Source: Blastocatellia bacterium UBA7656
Lineage (GTDB): Bacteria; Acidobacteriota; Blastocatellia; UBA7656
Direction: 5' to 3'
Length of the DNA: 54,537 nucleotides
NCBI GenBank assembly: GCA_002483445.1
Contig: DLHY01000063.1
Coordinates: 1-54,537 of the forward strand
Shown here: in pieces, positions 1 through 8,916 of the stretch
Layout of the letters: each line of letters opens with the position of its first letter
Position numbering within the stretch: position 1 is the first letter of the stretch
Position numbers and translations under genes: made by a program
The notes under the pieces: model-generated
Seen by the model: the letters and a program-made list of their open reading frames with translations, nothing else
What the model was told of the DNA's origin: nothing
The model's database searches: none

Positions 1-76
1 GGATTCGAACCCACGGTACGGTTTCCCGTACACAGCATTTCCAGTGCTGCCAGTTAAGCCACTCCTGCACCTCTCC
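1..76 (-). tRNA. tRNA-Ser (anticodon GGA), 3' end cut by window edge
   Basis: The minus strand reads a tRNA that starts GGAGAGG at 76. It has an anticodon stem CAGCA/TGCTG around a loop with anticodon GGA, a long variable arm of the serine class (GTACGGG/CCGTAC) and a T arm with GTTCGAATCC. The window begins inside the T arm/acceptor junction, so the 3' acceptor strand is missing. It lies downstream of tRNA-Ser(CGA) and tadA on the same strand and is probably co-transcribed with them. Confidence 0.9.
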
Positions 77-86
77 ATACGAAAGA

Positions 87-153
87 CAAAAGGTAAAAGT
101 AAAAAGGTAAAAGAACGCTTCCCACTTTTGCCTTTTTACTTTTTACTTTTGCC
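87..153. repeat. Inverted heptamer arrays between the two tRNA-Ser genes
   Basis: The left arm (92-113) is period-7: GGTAAAA, GTAAAAA, GGTAAAA. The right arm (125-153) is the near-complementary period-7 series CTTTTGC, CTTTTTA, CTTTTTA, CTTTTGC. Together they can form a long A/T-rich hairpin with an 11-base loop. This is the same class of drifting 7-bp repeat found in many spacers further right. It fills almost the whole gap between the two tRNA genes. Confidence 0.8.
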
Positions 154-159
154 TTACTA

Positions 160-722
<563 letters not shown>

Positions 723-839
723 CTGAGCTTCCTCGAAAGAAAACCGGATGTTACTCGCCGAAAGAGAGGCTGTCAAGAAACGCTGCGATGACGGGCGACT
801 CTTTACTTCCGTCATCGCTGAAGTGACAATCAAGGATCA

Positions 840-1664
840 ATGATTCTAAGCACTGCCAACGGGCCGCTTTATTTCGAAGTCGCGGGCGAAGGATCGCCTG
901 TAGTCTTCATCAGCGGATGGGCGATGTCTTCGGAATGCTGGCGCCCGGTCGTCGCTCAACTCGAACGCGATCATCGCTGCCTGATTTATGACCTTCGAGG
1001 TGTAGCCCGCTCGCAGCCCGCTTCACCTGAAGCGAGGTTCGAAATCGAAGACCACGCCGAAGATTTGCACTCGCTCATAACTCACGCGGGGTTTTATGAC
1101 GCGACGCTCATAGCTCATGAAACGGGAACGCTCATAGCCGCGCTTTCTGTGGATCGCCATCCGCAGGATGCCCGGTCTCTGGTTCTCGCGAGTCCGCGCG
1201 CCGCGGTCGGGCAGGATGAAATCAAAAATCTTTCTGTGCTGACCCCAACCGCGCTCGCCCTGCGCGAGATGGCAGCCCTTCCGGTGCTTCGCAATCTCGT
1301 CGCGTGGCGTTTTCGCCGCGCGCCTGAGCCTTACCGCAAACGATTGTTCGCGGATTTCGCCGAACTCGATCCGCGCGCCGCCTATCAGACAGCCCTTTCT
1401 GCCGCCGACCTCGCTTCTTCGTTTCAACTCGATGAGTTTGTCGAGAGCGCGGGCCTTCCAACGATGGTAGTCTGCGGAGAAAAAGACAAGCGCAGCCGGG
1501 AGGAGGCGAGGAAGATTTTTTCACGGGCGCAGAAGGCGAAGCTTGCGACCTTGAAAGATTGCGGCTTTCTTCCCATGCTGGAATATCCGCGTCAGTTCGC
1601 CCGACTCATACGCGACTTTGTGGCAAAGCGGGCGACCGAAAGCAGAACTCTGAAGCGATTTTGA
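840..1664 (+). CDS. Alpha/beta-hydrolase-fold protein lacking the catalytic Ser and His
   Basis: 274 residues with a canonical alpha/beta-hydrolase order: oxyanion segment SGWAMSSECW (about 26-35), an RG.ARS-type loop, a nucleophile elbow at about residue 99, and a late acid loop GEKD. In families of this type the elbow reads GHSxG; here it reads AHETG, with Glu in place of the Ser. The usual C-terminal GH.P reads GFLP, with Phe in place of the His. Only the acid position (Asp of GEKD) persists. It may be a pseudoenzyme with a binding or scaffold role, but the sequence gives no substrate. The ATG at 840 follows AAGGA with short spacing. The stop TGA lies inside a repeat element that fills the gap to the next gene. 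Confidence 0.8.
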   Translation: MILSTANGPLYFEVAGEGSPVVFISGWAMSSECWRPVVAQLERDHRCLIYDLRGVARSQPASPEARFEIEDHAEDLHSLITHAGFYDATLIAHETGTLIAALSVDRHPQDARSLVLASPRAAVGQDEIKNLSVLTPTALALREMAALPVLRNLVAWRFRRAPEPYRKRLFADFAELDPRAAYQTALSAADLASSFQLDEFVESAGLPTMVVCGEKDKRSREEARKIFSRAQKAKLATLKDCGFLPMLEYPRQFARLIRDFVAKRATESRTLKRF

Positions 1665-1750
1665 TGTAGCGAATCTGCCGGATTGAGCAGGCCCTGAAAG
1701 TATGGCGGTCGGGAACCCGCAGGCTGGCAGCCTGCTGTACCTTTTTTGAA
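1656..1750 (+). repeat. Intercistronic element (single copy, same family as the 36.2-kb array)
   Basis: Begins GATTTTGATGTAGCG, overlapping the last codons and stop of the hydrolase gene. It continues with CCCTGAAAGTATG and an inverted repeat GCAGGCT/AGCCTGC (1719-1735), and ends shortly before the next start codon. The reverse complement lines up with units at 36.28-36.47 kb: the TACTTTCAGGGC core, the GCAGGCTGCCAGCCTGC-type hairpin and the GCTACATCAAAAT edge are shared. Orientation follows the flanking genes. Confidence 0.75.
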
Positions 1751-1766
1751 GCGATTGTAACGCGAG

Positions 1767-2234
1767 ATGGAAGAGATAAAAGAAACTCAGGTCATCACTC
1801 AGTCGCGGCTGACTGAACGAAGTCGCGCTCAGAAGCATACCTCTGTGATCGTTCTGGCATTGTTGACTATGTTTTTTCTCGCCAGCATTTTTTATCGCGC
1901 TTCCGATGTCGGCCCTGATGGCCAGTACTTCACTATATGCGCCTTCAAAAATATAGTCGGCCTTCCGTGTCCCGGCTGCGGGCTTGCGCATTCGTTTTGC
2001 GCACTGGGCAAGGGGCGACTCGTCGAAGCGTTTCGTTTCAATCTTCTCGGCCCTGTTGTTTATTTCCTCTTCATTTTGATCTGGCTGAGGTCGCTCTCTG
2101 TGCTTTCGGGCTGGCGTCGGCCTGTGATGTGGATGGATCGCGCAGCCTCGCGCCTGAAACTCATACCCGTTTTCGTCGTGATGTTCGCTGTCCTGGGGCT
2201 GGGCCGTATCCTTTATCTGCTGCTTGCGCGCTGA
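1767..2234 (+). CDS. DUF2752 membrane protein
   Basis: 155 residues. The DUF2752 signature CPGCGLAHSF (about 71-80) follows an N-terminal membrane segment (about 29-46), and two more hydrophobic segments lie at about 95-115 and 130-152. The family is widespread in Bacteria and of unknown function; the paired cysteines of CPGCG suggest metal or redox chemistry at the membrane, which is inference. The stop is 2 bp from the stop of the convergent GGDEF-EAL gene. The 5' gap from the hydrolase gene is filled by a repeat element. The start codon is weakly supported (GCGAG precedes ATG). Confidence 0.8.
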   Translation: MEEIKETQVITQSRLTERSRAQKHTSVIVLALLTMFFLASIFYRASDVGPDGQYFTICAFKNIVGLPCPGCGLAHSFCALGKGRLVEAFRFNLLGPVVYFLFILIWLRSLSVLSGWRRPVMWMDRAASRLKLIPVFVVMFAVLGLGRILYLLLAR

Positions 2235-2236
2235 GT

Positions 2237-4744
2237 CTACATGGGGCGAGTGCTGACGAGCATAGGCTCGAAGAAATTATCATCGCTGACAGGTCGAGCA
2301 GCGGACATGCTCTCGCGCAATTGAAATATGCTGTTGATGAAGTCGGATGCCTTTTCAGCATCGAGCGGCTTTGAGAAGAAATAGCCCTGGCCGGTCGCGC
2401 AGTGAAGATCGCGCAACTGATCGAGTTGCTCTCTGGTCTCCACGCCTTCGGCTATGACCTGCTTGCCGAGATTCTGAGCCAGCATGATGATTGTGCGCAC
2501 GATCTCGCGGTTCTCGCTGTTTCGGCTCATCCGGCTCACGAAAGAACGGTCGATCTTGAGCGCGTCTATCGGCAAGCGATGCAGGTAGCTGAGCGATGAA
2601 TAGCCCGTGCCGAAATCATCTATGCATGTCTCTACTCCAAGCGTGCGGAGACGTTCGAGCATCCAGGTCGCCGTGTCGACGTTTTCCATAACGACGCTTT
2701 CAGTGATTTCCAGTTTGAGCCTGCAAGGATCAAGCCCCGTAAGAGAGAGCGTCTGAATGATCTGCTCCATCAATCCCGCGTGCGCGAACTGCTTGCCGGA
2801 AAGATTCACGCTCATCCACACGTCGCCCAGTTCCGGATATTGAGTCCGCCATCTCTGCATCTGAAGGCAGGCTTCGCGCATCACCCACTGGCCTATGGGA
2901 ACGATCAGCCCCGTCTCTTCGGCCACAGGGATGAAATCGGCAGGCGGGATCATTCCGCGCTCAGGGTGTTGCCAGCGAATGAGCGCCTCGAATCCGCTCA
3001 ACTCTCCGGTTTCAAGAGAAATGATGGGCTGATAATGCAGCTTGAACTCTTTTCTTTCCGCCGCGTGACGAAGGTCGCTTTCGATTTGCAGCGTGTTCAT
3101 CGCGCGCACGTGCATACCCTTGTCGAATATCACGAAGCGCGCCTTGCCTCTAAGCTTCGCCTGATACATCGCAGTGTCGGCATCGCGCAGCAGGTCAGCC
3201 GGTTTCTCATACTCGGAATCCGAAAATGCTATTCCGATGCTGACCGAAGTGAAGGTCTCGAATCCTCCGAGCGCGAATTTCTGCGAGAGATGATTCTGAA
3301 TTCGCTCAGCGACTATTAGGGCGTCTTCCGGGTCGCGGATGTCATTGATCAAAACCGTAAACTCATCCCCTCCGAGTCGGGCGATCATATCCTCGGTGCG
3401 CAGGCAATGGCGCAGTCTGCGGGCAATGCCAACCAGCAACTGATCGCCGTACATGTGGCCGAGGCTGTCGTTGATGATCTTGAATCGGTCGAGGTCCAAA
3501 AACAAAACGGCGAACTTCGAGCCGGAGCGCCGACGAGAGCGGCTCAAAGCTATTCTGAGTTGATCCATAAACCACGCGCGGTTGGGAAGCCCCGTGAGCG
3601 GATCGTGAAAGGCATCGTGAAGAAGCTGCTCCTGGGCGCGCTTGCGGTCGGTGATGTCCTGAATCTGAAAAACCAGCGATGACGGGCGGCTCTCGGTGTC
3701 GTGAATCAGAGAGATGTTCACCAGCGCCCAGATTTCCTGCCCGTGCTTGTCGACATAACGCTTTTCGATCTGACTGCTCTGAGCGCGGCCTTCGAGGATG
3801 TTGACGACTTCCTGAAGAAACCGGTCGAGGTCTTCAGGGTGGGTGACGATTTGAAACCTCTCTCCGATGAGTTCTTCTTCCCGGTAGCCGATGATCTGGC
3901 ACAGCGAATGATTGACCTGAAGCCATCGCCCGTCGAGCGTGACCATCGCCATGCCTATCGGAGCATAATCGAACGCGCTGTGAAACCGCTCTTCGCTCTC
4001 TTTCAGTTCAACCAGATGGCGGGCGGCCTGTTCAGCCTGGGCAATCGAGGCTTCCTGATTCTTGAGGTATGTCGAATAGGTGAGATATATGACTCCGATT
4101 ATCGGCAGCAGGGCCGCAAGCGAGTAGAAGCCTATGAGCGAAGTCAGCGTTGCTATTATCGCCGCCGAAAGCGCGCAGGCGAAGTAGCTGACTGAAGTCC
4201 ACAGATAATGAGTCTTCCACGTCTCCCAAACGGGACGGCTCGCCCTCGTCGCGCCTGCTGTCGCCACCAGCCCGGAATTCAATATGAACTGCGCCCCGGC
4301 CATCAGGGTCGTCGCCGCCATCAGCGCGACCAGATCGCTCTTGCCGACCAGAGTTTCGACAGGCCCGAACAGGAATCTGATTATGAGCGCGGTTAAAAAA
4401 GTCGAGCAGGACATGGCGGCTGAGTTGAAAGCTATTGTCAATGGTTTGCGGCTTATGCGAAGCGAAGAGACGAAAGTTTCGGTCGCGCCGAGAAGGACGG
4501 CGGCTTCTCCGCCTAAGAGAAGCATGGTCAGAAATATGAAAACATCAGCAATCGAGACGTTCGATTTGAAGCCAGGAATTTTTATGTTGATGCGCGAACT
4601 GACCGCGAGGGCGATGGCGACGAGCAGGAGAAATGGAATGCCGAGATTGGCCGCCGACACGCGGGAAAGCGAAACAGCGAGAGCGGAAAGTCCCGCTATC
4701 ACTACGCTCCACATAATAAATTTTGCCGCTTTTTCGGTCGTCAC
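2237..4744 (-). CDS. Membrane PAS-GGDEF-EAL protein (c-di-GMP turnover)
   Basis: 835 residues. The N-terminal ~230 residues hold several hydrophobic helices (a MASE-like membrane sensor). A PAS domain (about 250-365; ERFHSAFDYAPIGM) is followed by GGDEF (about 375-535; intact RLGGDEF near 455-461) and EAL (about 555-800; Glu586 of EALIRW, with later NLSG, ITES and DDFGTGYSSL motifs). Both signature motifs are intact, so it could synthesise, degrade or bind c-di-GMP; dual proteins often keep only one activity. The start is GTG at 4744, preceded by AAGGATC. It lies 24 bp after the GNAT gene and probably shares its transcript. Confidence 0.92.
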   Translation of the reverse strand: MTTEKAAKFIMWSVVIAGLSALAVSLSRVSAANLGIPFLLLVAIALAVSSRINIKIPGFKSNVSIADVFIFLTMLLLGGEAAVLLGATETFVSSLRISRKPLTIAFNSAAMSCSTFLTALIIRFLFGPVETLVGKSDLVALMAATTLMAGAQFILNSGLVATAGATRASRPVWETWKTHYLWTSVSYFACALSAAIIATLTSLIGFYSLAALLPIIGVIYLTYSTYLKNQEASIAQAEQAARHLVELKESEERFHSAFDYAPIGMAMVTLDGRWLQVNHSLCQIIGYREEELIGERFQIVTHPEDLDRFLQEVVNILEGRAQSSQIEKRYVDKHGQEIWALVNISLIHDTESRPSSLVFQIQDITDRKRAQEQLLHDAFHDPLTGLPNRAWFMDQLRIALSRSRRRSGSKFAVLFLDLDRFKIINDSLGHMYGDQLLVGIARRLRHCLRTEDMIARLGGDEFTVLINDIRDPEDALIVAERIQNHLSQKFALGGFETFTSVSIGIAFSDSEYEKPADLLRDADTAMYQAKLRGKARFVIFDKGMHVRAMNTLQIESDLRHAAERKEFKLHYQPIISLETGELSGFEALIRWQHPERGMIPPADFIPVAEETGLIVPIGQWVMREACLQMQRWRTQYPELGDVWMSVNLSGKQFAHAGLMEQIIQTLSLTGLDPCRLKLEITESVVMENVDTATWMLERLRTLGVETCIDDFGTGYSSLSYLHRLPIDALKIDRSFVSRMSRNSENREIVRTIIMLAQNLGKQVIAEGVETREQLDQLRDLHCATGQGYFFSKPLDAEKASDFINSIFQLRESMSAARPVSDDNFFEPMLVSTRPM

Positions 4745-4768
4745 TCGTTTGATCCTTGTTGCTCAGTT

Positions 4769-5656
4769 CTACAGATAAAGCGTCTGGTAGCAGGCCACCG
4801 ACCTGAACCCTATTTTGCGGTAAAAAGCCTGCGCGTCGGGGTGCTGCTCGTTTGCGATCAGGCAAACCGACCGGGCGTCGAGGAGGAGCATACGGCTCAG
4901 TTGCGAGAGACACCTCACTCCATAGCCCTTCGATCTCTCGCTTTCGGCAACCCACACGCCTTCGAGGTAAGCGATGTCAGGCGTGTCGCATATAAGATCG
5001 GCTTTGAATATGAGCTTACCGCTCTCGATCCATACCCAGGTGCGCCCGCGCTCGACTCTCCACCGGCATCGCTGGCGAAACCCTTGAGGGTCTATTTCCA
5101 GACTGTTGATGCCTCGCTCTTCGATGCCGAGACGGTTGTGGGCTTCGACCACCAGATCGAGGTCTGCAATGCTGGCTTGACGAAGAGCCGTCACTCTTTC
5201 GCGCACGGCGACCGGCCAGCGCAGTTGAAAGAGAATTTCGCGGCACATTACGCGCGGCAGGCGGCCCGGCTCAGAATAATGACGGCAGAAGACCTCGATG
5301 CTTTCCTGCTCGCCGAGCGCCAGAAAAGCATTCGGGTGAAGCAGAGCCAGACGAGCGAAACAACGGACGGCCTGCTCGCTGAGGGTTTCGAACATAACAG
5401 CGTGTCCGATCAGGGCGACGCCTTCGATGCGCCCGTCCGATGCAAGGTAGGCATAAAAAGTTCCGCGATTGAGCGGGCTGTCGAGACCGTGATCGCGGAT
5501 GAATCCCATCATCCCGAATGTGCGAAGCGGACGAGCGGATAGATAATCGAGAACCTCGCGCTCATATCCGTTTGTGAGTCGCGCGATCTGCGGGCTGTCA
5601 TTCAATATCGCCCGCTGCGGTTTGATGCTTTCTCTCAGATCAGCTATCAGGCGCAT
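4769..5656 (-). CDS. GNAT family N-acetyltransferase (DUF4081-like)
   Basis: 295 residues. The C-terminal half is a GNAT fold: strand YLEGVWV, then acetyl-CoA loop ESERSKGYG (about 240), then NEQHPDAQAFYRKIGFR, the typical last alpha-beta element. The N-terminal half resembles DUF4081-type domains that precede GNAT in some acetyltransferases. The substrate cannot be read from the sequence. GGAGTGAG precedes the ATG at 5656. It is the first gene of a two-gene unit with the c-di-GMP protein, so it may act in the same regulatory context, though that is only positional. Confidence 0.85.
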   Translation of the reverse strand: MRLIADLRESIKPQRAILNDSPQIARLTNGYEREVLDYLSARPLRTFGMMGFIRDHGLDSPLNRGTFYAYLASDGRIEGVALIGHAVMFETLSEQAVRCFARLALLHPNAFLALGEQESIEVFCRHYSEPGRLPRVMCREILFQLRWPVAVRERVTALRQASIADLDLVVEAHNRLGIEERGINSLEIDPQGFRQRCRWRVERGRTWVWIESGKLIFKADLICDTPDIAYLEGVWVAESERSKGYGVRCLSQLSRMLLLDARSVCLIANEQHPDAQAFYRKIGFRSVACYQTLYL

Positions 5657-5728
5657 GATCTCACTCCATAAAGCAATGAAACTTCTGATCTATCGGGCAG
5701 TTTCTCTTTTTCAGACTCGGTGATAATG

Positions 5729-5785
5729 ACGCAGTTGAGTCAGCGCTCTGCGCTGCCGCTATCAGGCGCGATAACCCAACTGCGT
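5729..5785. other. Inverted repeat in the S8/GNAT spacer
   Basis: ACGCAGTTG (5729-5737) and CAACTGCGT (5777-5785) are perfect 9-bp inverted arms separated by 39 bp. A smaller AGCGC/GCGCT hairpin lies inside. It is downstream of the S8 peptidase stop and upstream of the GNAT start, so it could be a transcript-end structure or an operator. There is no clear T-tract. Confidence 0.35.
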
Positions 5786-5809
5786 GTGACCCCCACAAAG
5801 AGGGTTGTC

Positions 5810-8050
5810 TCAATTCCTTCTCTGCCTCGGATAGTAGGGGCTTGCATCAGTGATCAGCCTCAACCCTAAGATCGGAGCATCCTCGTTGTTCGAGAACACG
5901 CCGACCGTGCCCATAGTCGTTGATGAAATAGAAGTCGGATCGATTACCGCTCCGCTCCAAAGAGCTTGCGCCGCTGAAGAGAATGTCACTCCGCCGTGCG
6001 CATAGCCGGAGGATGCTATCGTCCCTTCCGTATAAAAACCTGTCGCCCGGACAGCCGATTCAATCGACTGCTCGACGGCGACCAGCTTGCCGCCAGTCGG
6101 ATACAGGCAACTTGCGCCAACCGCGTCGGCAATAATGACTCCTTCTGGCCACACCCCTCCGTCACCCAACAGGAAACCGTCCGACAGCAAAAATCCATCT
6201 GACAGTAAAAATCCGTCCGAGAGCAGAAAGCCATCTGACAGCAAAAATCCGTCCGAGAGCAGGAAACCGTCGGACAGAAGAAATCCGTCCGACAGCAAAA
6301 AGCCATTGCTCATCGGAGCGAACTCGACCACGTTGCCCGAACTGTCGCGCAGAACCAACTTCAGGTCTTCGCCAAGCCCGCTCAACGTCATTCCCCAGCG
6401 CAGCAGATTCTGACCCGCCCTCGCAGTGTTGGCGTCCCAGCGCACATTCTGCGCGAGGCGAGCAGCCGCATACACATTGACCAGCCCCGCGCCCTGCGTG
6501 AGCAATCGCTCGATGGCGTTCCTGTCGGCAAGCGACGGAAGACTCTGCGCGGTCACGCGAAGCAGGGCTTTGACCATCGCGGGCGTGAGTCGCGGGTTGG
6601 CCTGAAACATCAGCGCCGCCGCGCCCGCCACAACCGGAGCCGCAAGCGAAGTTCCCGTCAACTGACAATAGACTTTCGGCTGCCCGCCATTGGAAGTTCT
6701 CGGCACGACGGAATTCGGCAATACTTCGCCGGTGAGCGTCGCGTGATTCTTCGTCGTTGCGGCGATTATTTTCACCCCCGGAGCGACGAGGTCGGGCTTG
6801 ACGAAACCATCTACGAGCGTCGGCCCGCGAGAACTGAACGAGGCAACCACGAGGTCGCTTCTTCTCAGCGTTGCGGGCGTCGGATCGATTGCAGGCGCGG
6901 TTCTCTGATCGGGCCACGAGAGATAAGACATCTGCGGGTTTTTGGTCGCGCCGACTGTTATGACTTTCGGATCGTTGCCGGGGCTTCCGATTCCGCCGTA
7001 GATGGTCTGATAGATCGGCTTCCCCTGCGCGTCATAGCCCGTGACGATATCGTTATGTCCGTAGTTGCCCGCAGAGCAGACCACCACCATCCCTGCCACG
7101 ACGCAGCGTTCGGCTGCCTGACACAGAGGGTCGGTTTTGTAGCTTTGAAGAACAGGCGCGCTAAGGCTCAGGTTGATGACGCGGATGTTGTAACGGTCTT
7201 TGTTGGCGAGGCAGAATTCCAGAGCCTGAATGACTGCGCTTATGGTTCCAAGGCCGTCGGAGTTGAGAGCTTTGAGCGCGATTATGTTCGCATTCGGAGC
7301 TACGCCCGTGAAATCGCCGTAGTTGCCGGGATACCATTCCACCCTGCGGTCGCTTTGTTGCGAAGCCCAACCGCTTCCTGCGGCGACTCCCGCGACGGGA
7401 GTGCCGTGACCGTAATCGTCATAAGCGTCCCTTTTGTTGCCGACGAAATCCTTGAACGCGACCACGCGATGGTTATTATCGCTGCCTGATTTTTTGAAAT
7501 CGGGATTGGCGGCGCTGATGCCCGAATCGATCACCGCGATGCCCACACCCGTGCCATCGAGCGGCGAGTATCTGAAGCCGTAGACGCTGCGAGCGGATTG
7601 ACTGAGTTGATCCGCTCCCATGAGCTTTGCAGTGGCGTCGGTCGCCGCAGTCACTTTCCGGTCAGGAGTTATGAATGCTATGTTGTCTTCCGAGGCAAGC
7701 TCTTCGATGCGCGCCAGCGGCATTCGAACGACCATCGCTCCTATGCTGTCGAGTCTCGTTTTGACTCTCCCTCCGTAACGCTGAATCGTCTCCGCGAGGT
7801 CTGAACCACGGGTCTGAATGATGACATCCTGATGGGTATCAATAGCCGTTTCTTTGACTGTCTCGATCATACTTCGCAGATCGCGAGGCATCTTCCGGGA
7901 TTTGAGATCAGCGGTTTCCTGATCGGAAGCCAGGGCCGGGTCAATCAGGCCACGTTCGCTCTGCTGCTGCCAGCGCGGGAGTCCCACGACAGGCAGTATG
8001 AGCAGAAGCGTCGTCGCCAGAAGGAGTGTAATTGACCTGGCTCTCTTCAT
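5810..8050 (-). CDS. Exported S8 (subtilisin-family) serine peptidase with SDGFLL repeats
   Basis: 746 residues. Signal peptide at 1-25 (MKRARS then a long hydrophobic run). An inhibitor I9-like propeptide follows (about 60-135). The catalytic triad is Asp175 (VIDSGIS), His215 (GHGTPVAG) and Ser468 (GTSLAAPVVAG). Residues 581-628 are eight hexapeptides, mostly SDGFLL, encoded by an 18-bp tandem repeat. A short Gly/Ser-rich C-terminal part with no anchor motif follows. It is predicted to be secreted, with the repeat possibly forming a beta or adhesive spacer (inference). AGGGAAA precedes the ATG at 8050. It is separate from, but near, another secreted peptidase, suggesting a proteolytic, protein-scavenging lifestyle. 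Confidence 0.93.
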   Translation of the reverse strand: MKRARSITLLLATTLLLILPVVGLPRWQQQSERGLIDPALASDQETADLKSRKMPRDLRSMIETVKETAIDTHQDVIIQTRGSDLAETIQRYGGRVKTRLDSIGAMVVRMPLARIEELASEDNIAFITPDRKVTAATDATAKLMGADQLSQSARSVYGFRYSPLDGTGVGIAVIDSGISAANPDFKKSGSDNNHRVVAFKDFVGNKRDAYDDYGHGTPVAGVAAGSGWASQQSDRRVEWYPGNYGDFTGVAPNANIIALKALNSDGLGTISAVIQALEFCLANKDRYNIRVINLSLSAPVLQSYKTDPLCQAAERCVVAGMVVVCSAGNYGHNDIVTGYDAQGKPIYQTIYGGIGSPGNDPKVITVGATKNPQMSYLSWPDQRTAPAIDPTPATLRRSDLVVASFSSRGPTLVDGFVKPDLVAPGVKIIAATTKNHATLTGEVLPNSVVPRTSNGGQPKVYCQLTGTSLAAPVVAGAAALMFQANPRLTPAMVKALLRVTAQSLPSLADRNAIERLLTQGAGLVNVYAAARLAQNVRWDANTARAGQNLLRWGMTLSGLGEDLKLVLRDSSGNVVEFAPMSNGFLLSDGFLLSDGFLLSDGFLLSDGFLLSDGFLLSDGFLLSDGFLLGDGGVWPEGVIIADAVGASCLYPTGGKLVAVEQSIESAVRATGFYTEGTIASSGYAHGGVTFSSAAQALWSGAVIDPTSISSTTMGTVGVFSNNEDAPILGLRLITDASPYYPRQRRN
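6167..6310 (-). repeat. 18-bp tandem repeat inside the S8 peptidase gene
   Basis: Eight consecutive 18-bp units encode FLL-SDG hexapeptides (the first FLL follows SN, the last precedes GDG). Units differ at synonymous positions (e.g. FLL as TTCCTGTTG or TTTTTGCTG). That indicates an old repeat kept for its peptide, with no sign of recent slippage expansion. Being exactly in frame, copy-number change would not disrupt the protein. Confidence 0.95.
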
Positions 8051-8319
8051 TTATTTCCCTCGTTCTCGCGCGCATAGTCGCTCGATCCCAAGTAAGATCG
8101 CTCTCATCTCTTCAATTGATGTGCCAGTGTTTTGGGCAAACTGATCTGAGAAAGCAGGAGAAGCGAGCAAGTACCCCAAACCCGGAAGGAAGCGGCGAAA
8201 ACGGCGAGAATCAATCCTTCAAATCTGAGTTATTCGGTGTGCGAGAGAAATGGATTCAATGCGGAGATGGCCAAAATGTCCACGCCTCCATACGGCATAA
8301 GTGACCAGGATTGCCCTAG

Positions 8320-8847
8320 TCAATCCGTCATCCCTTCGCGGTCGCGAAGCGAGATCATCGTGGCGAGCATCGTGGCGATGGGTTTCTCTCTATCGTCGGT
8401 GAGAGCGAATACATCTCCCGCGCAGACCGTCACCGTCCGTCCGGGCCTGGTGACTCTGCCGCGGGCGATCATTTTTTCACCCCTTGCAGGAGAGAGCAGA
8501 TTGACTTTGAACTCGACCGTCAGCACTGCGGCATCTTCAGGCATAAGCGTGAGAGCCGCATATCCGCACGCGCTGTCGAGGATGGCGGTGATTATACCGG
8601 CGTGAATGAATCCGTGTTGTTGCGAGAGGTCATCGCGGAAAGGCATCTCGATTTCGACTTCGCCCGCAGCGACGCGAGTCATCCTTGCGCCGATGGTATT
8701 CATCACCGTCTGGCGAGCGAAGCTCTGCCGCACCTTTTCTTCGAAGTCGGGATACTGGGGTTGAAAGTTCGTCATCTCGTTTTTGCATTTTGCGCTCAAC
8801 GGGCGAAGGTTGTCGAGGTCTGAGCTTTCGATTCGAGAGCAGGCCAT
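8320..8847 (-). CDS. PaaI-family hotdog thioesterase
   Basis: 175 residues from the ATG at 8847 (preceded by AGGAA), or 151 from the ATG at 8775, which matches family N-termini better (MTNFQPQYPDFEEKV). Hotdog signature: QQHGFIHAGIITAILDSACGYAAL, with the HG..HAG..... D layout of PaaI/YdiI thioesterases, followed by EFKVNLLSPARGE. It probably hydrolyses an acyl- or aroyl-CoA in the cytoplasm; the substrate is unknown. It stands between two secreted peptidase genes on the same strand, with about 270 bp to the S8 gene, so a shared function is not implied. Confidence 0.88.
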   Translation of the reverse strand: MACSRIESSDLDNLRPLSAKCKNEMTNFQPQYPDFEEKVRQSFARQTVMNTIGARMTRVAAGEVEIEMPFRDDLSQQHGFIHAGIITAILDSACGYAALTLMPEDAAVLTVEFKVNLLSPARGEKMIARGRVTRPGRTVTVCAGDVFALTDDREKPIATMLATMISLRDREGMTD

Positions 8848-8874
8848 TCAATTCCTGTAAGCAGGAGTGTTCGG

Positions 8875-8910
8875 CAGGGCCGCGCAATGATGAATAACTG
8901 CGCGGCCCTG
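8875..8910 (-). terminator. Strong hairpin after the M36 peptidase gene
   Basis: CAGGGCCGCGCA (8875-8886) and TGCGCGGCCCTG (8899-8910) form a perfect 12-bp G+C-rich stem with a 12-base loop. It starts 7 bp beyond the M36 stop. No U-tract follows on the minus strand, so termination would need Rho, or the hairpin protects the mRNA 3' end. Confidence 0.6.
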
Positions 8911-8916
8911 TCATCA

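Noticed and set aside
6167..6310. 18-bp tandem repeat considered as a CRISPR array
   Set aside because: It is in frame inside a peptidase gene, units adjoin without spacers, and it encodes a clear hexapeptide.
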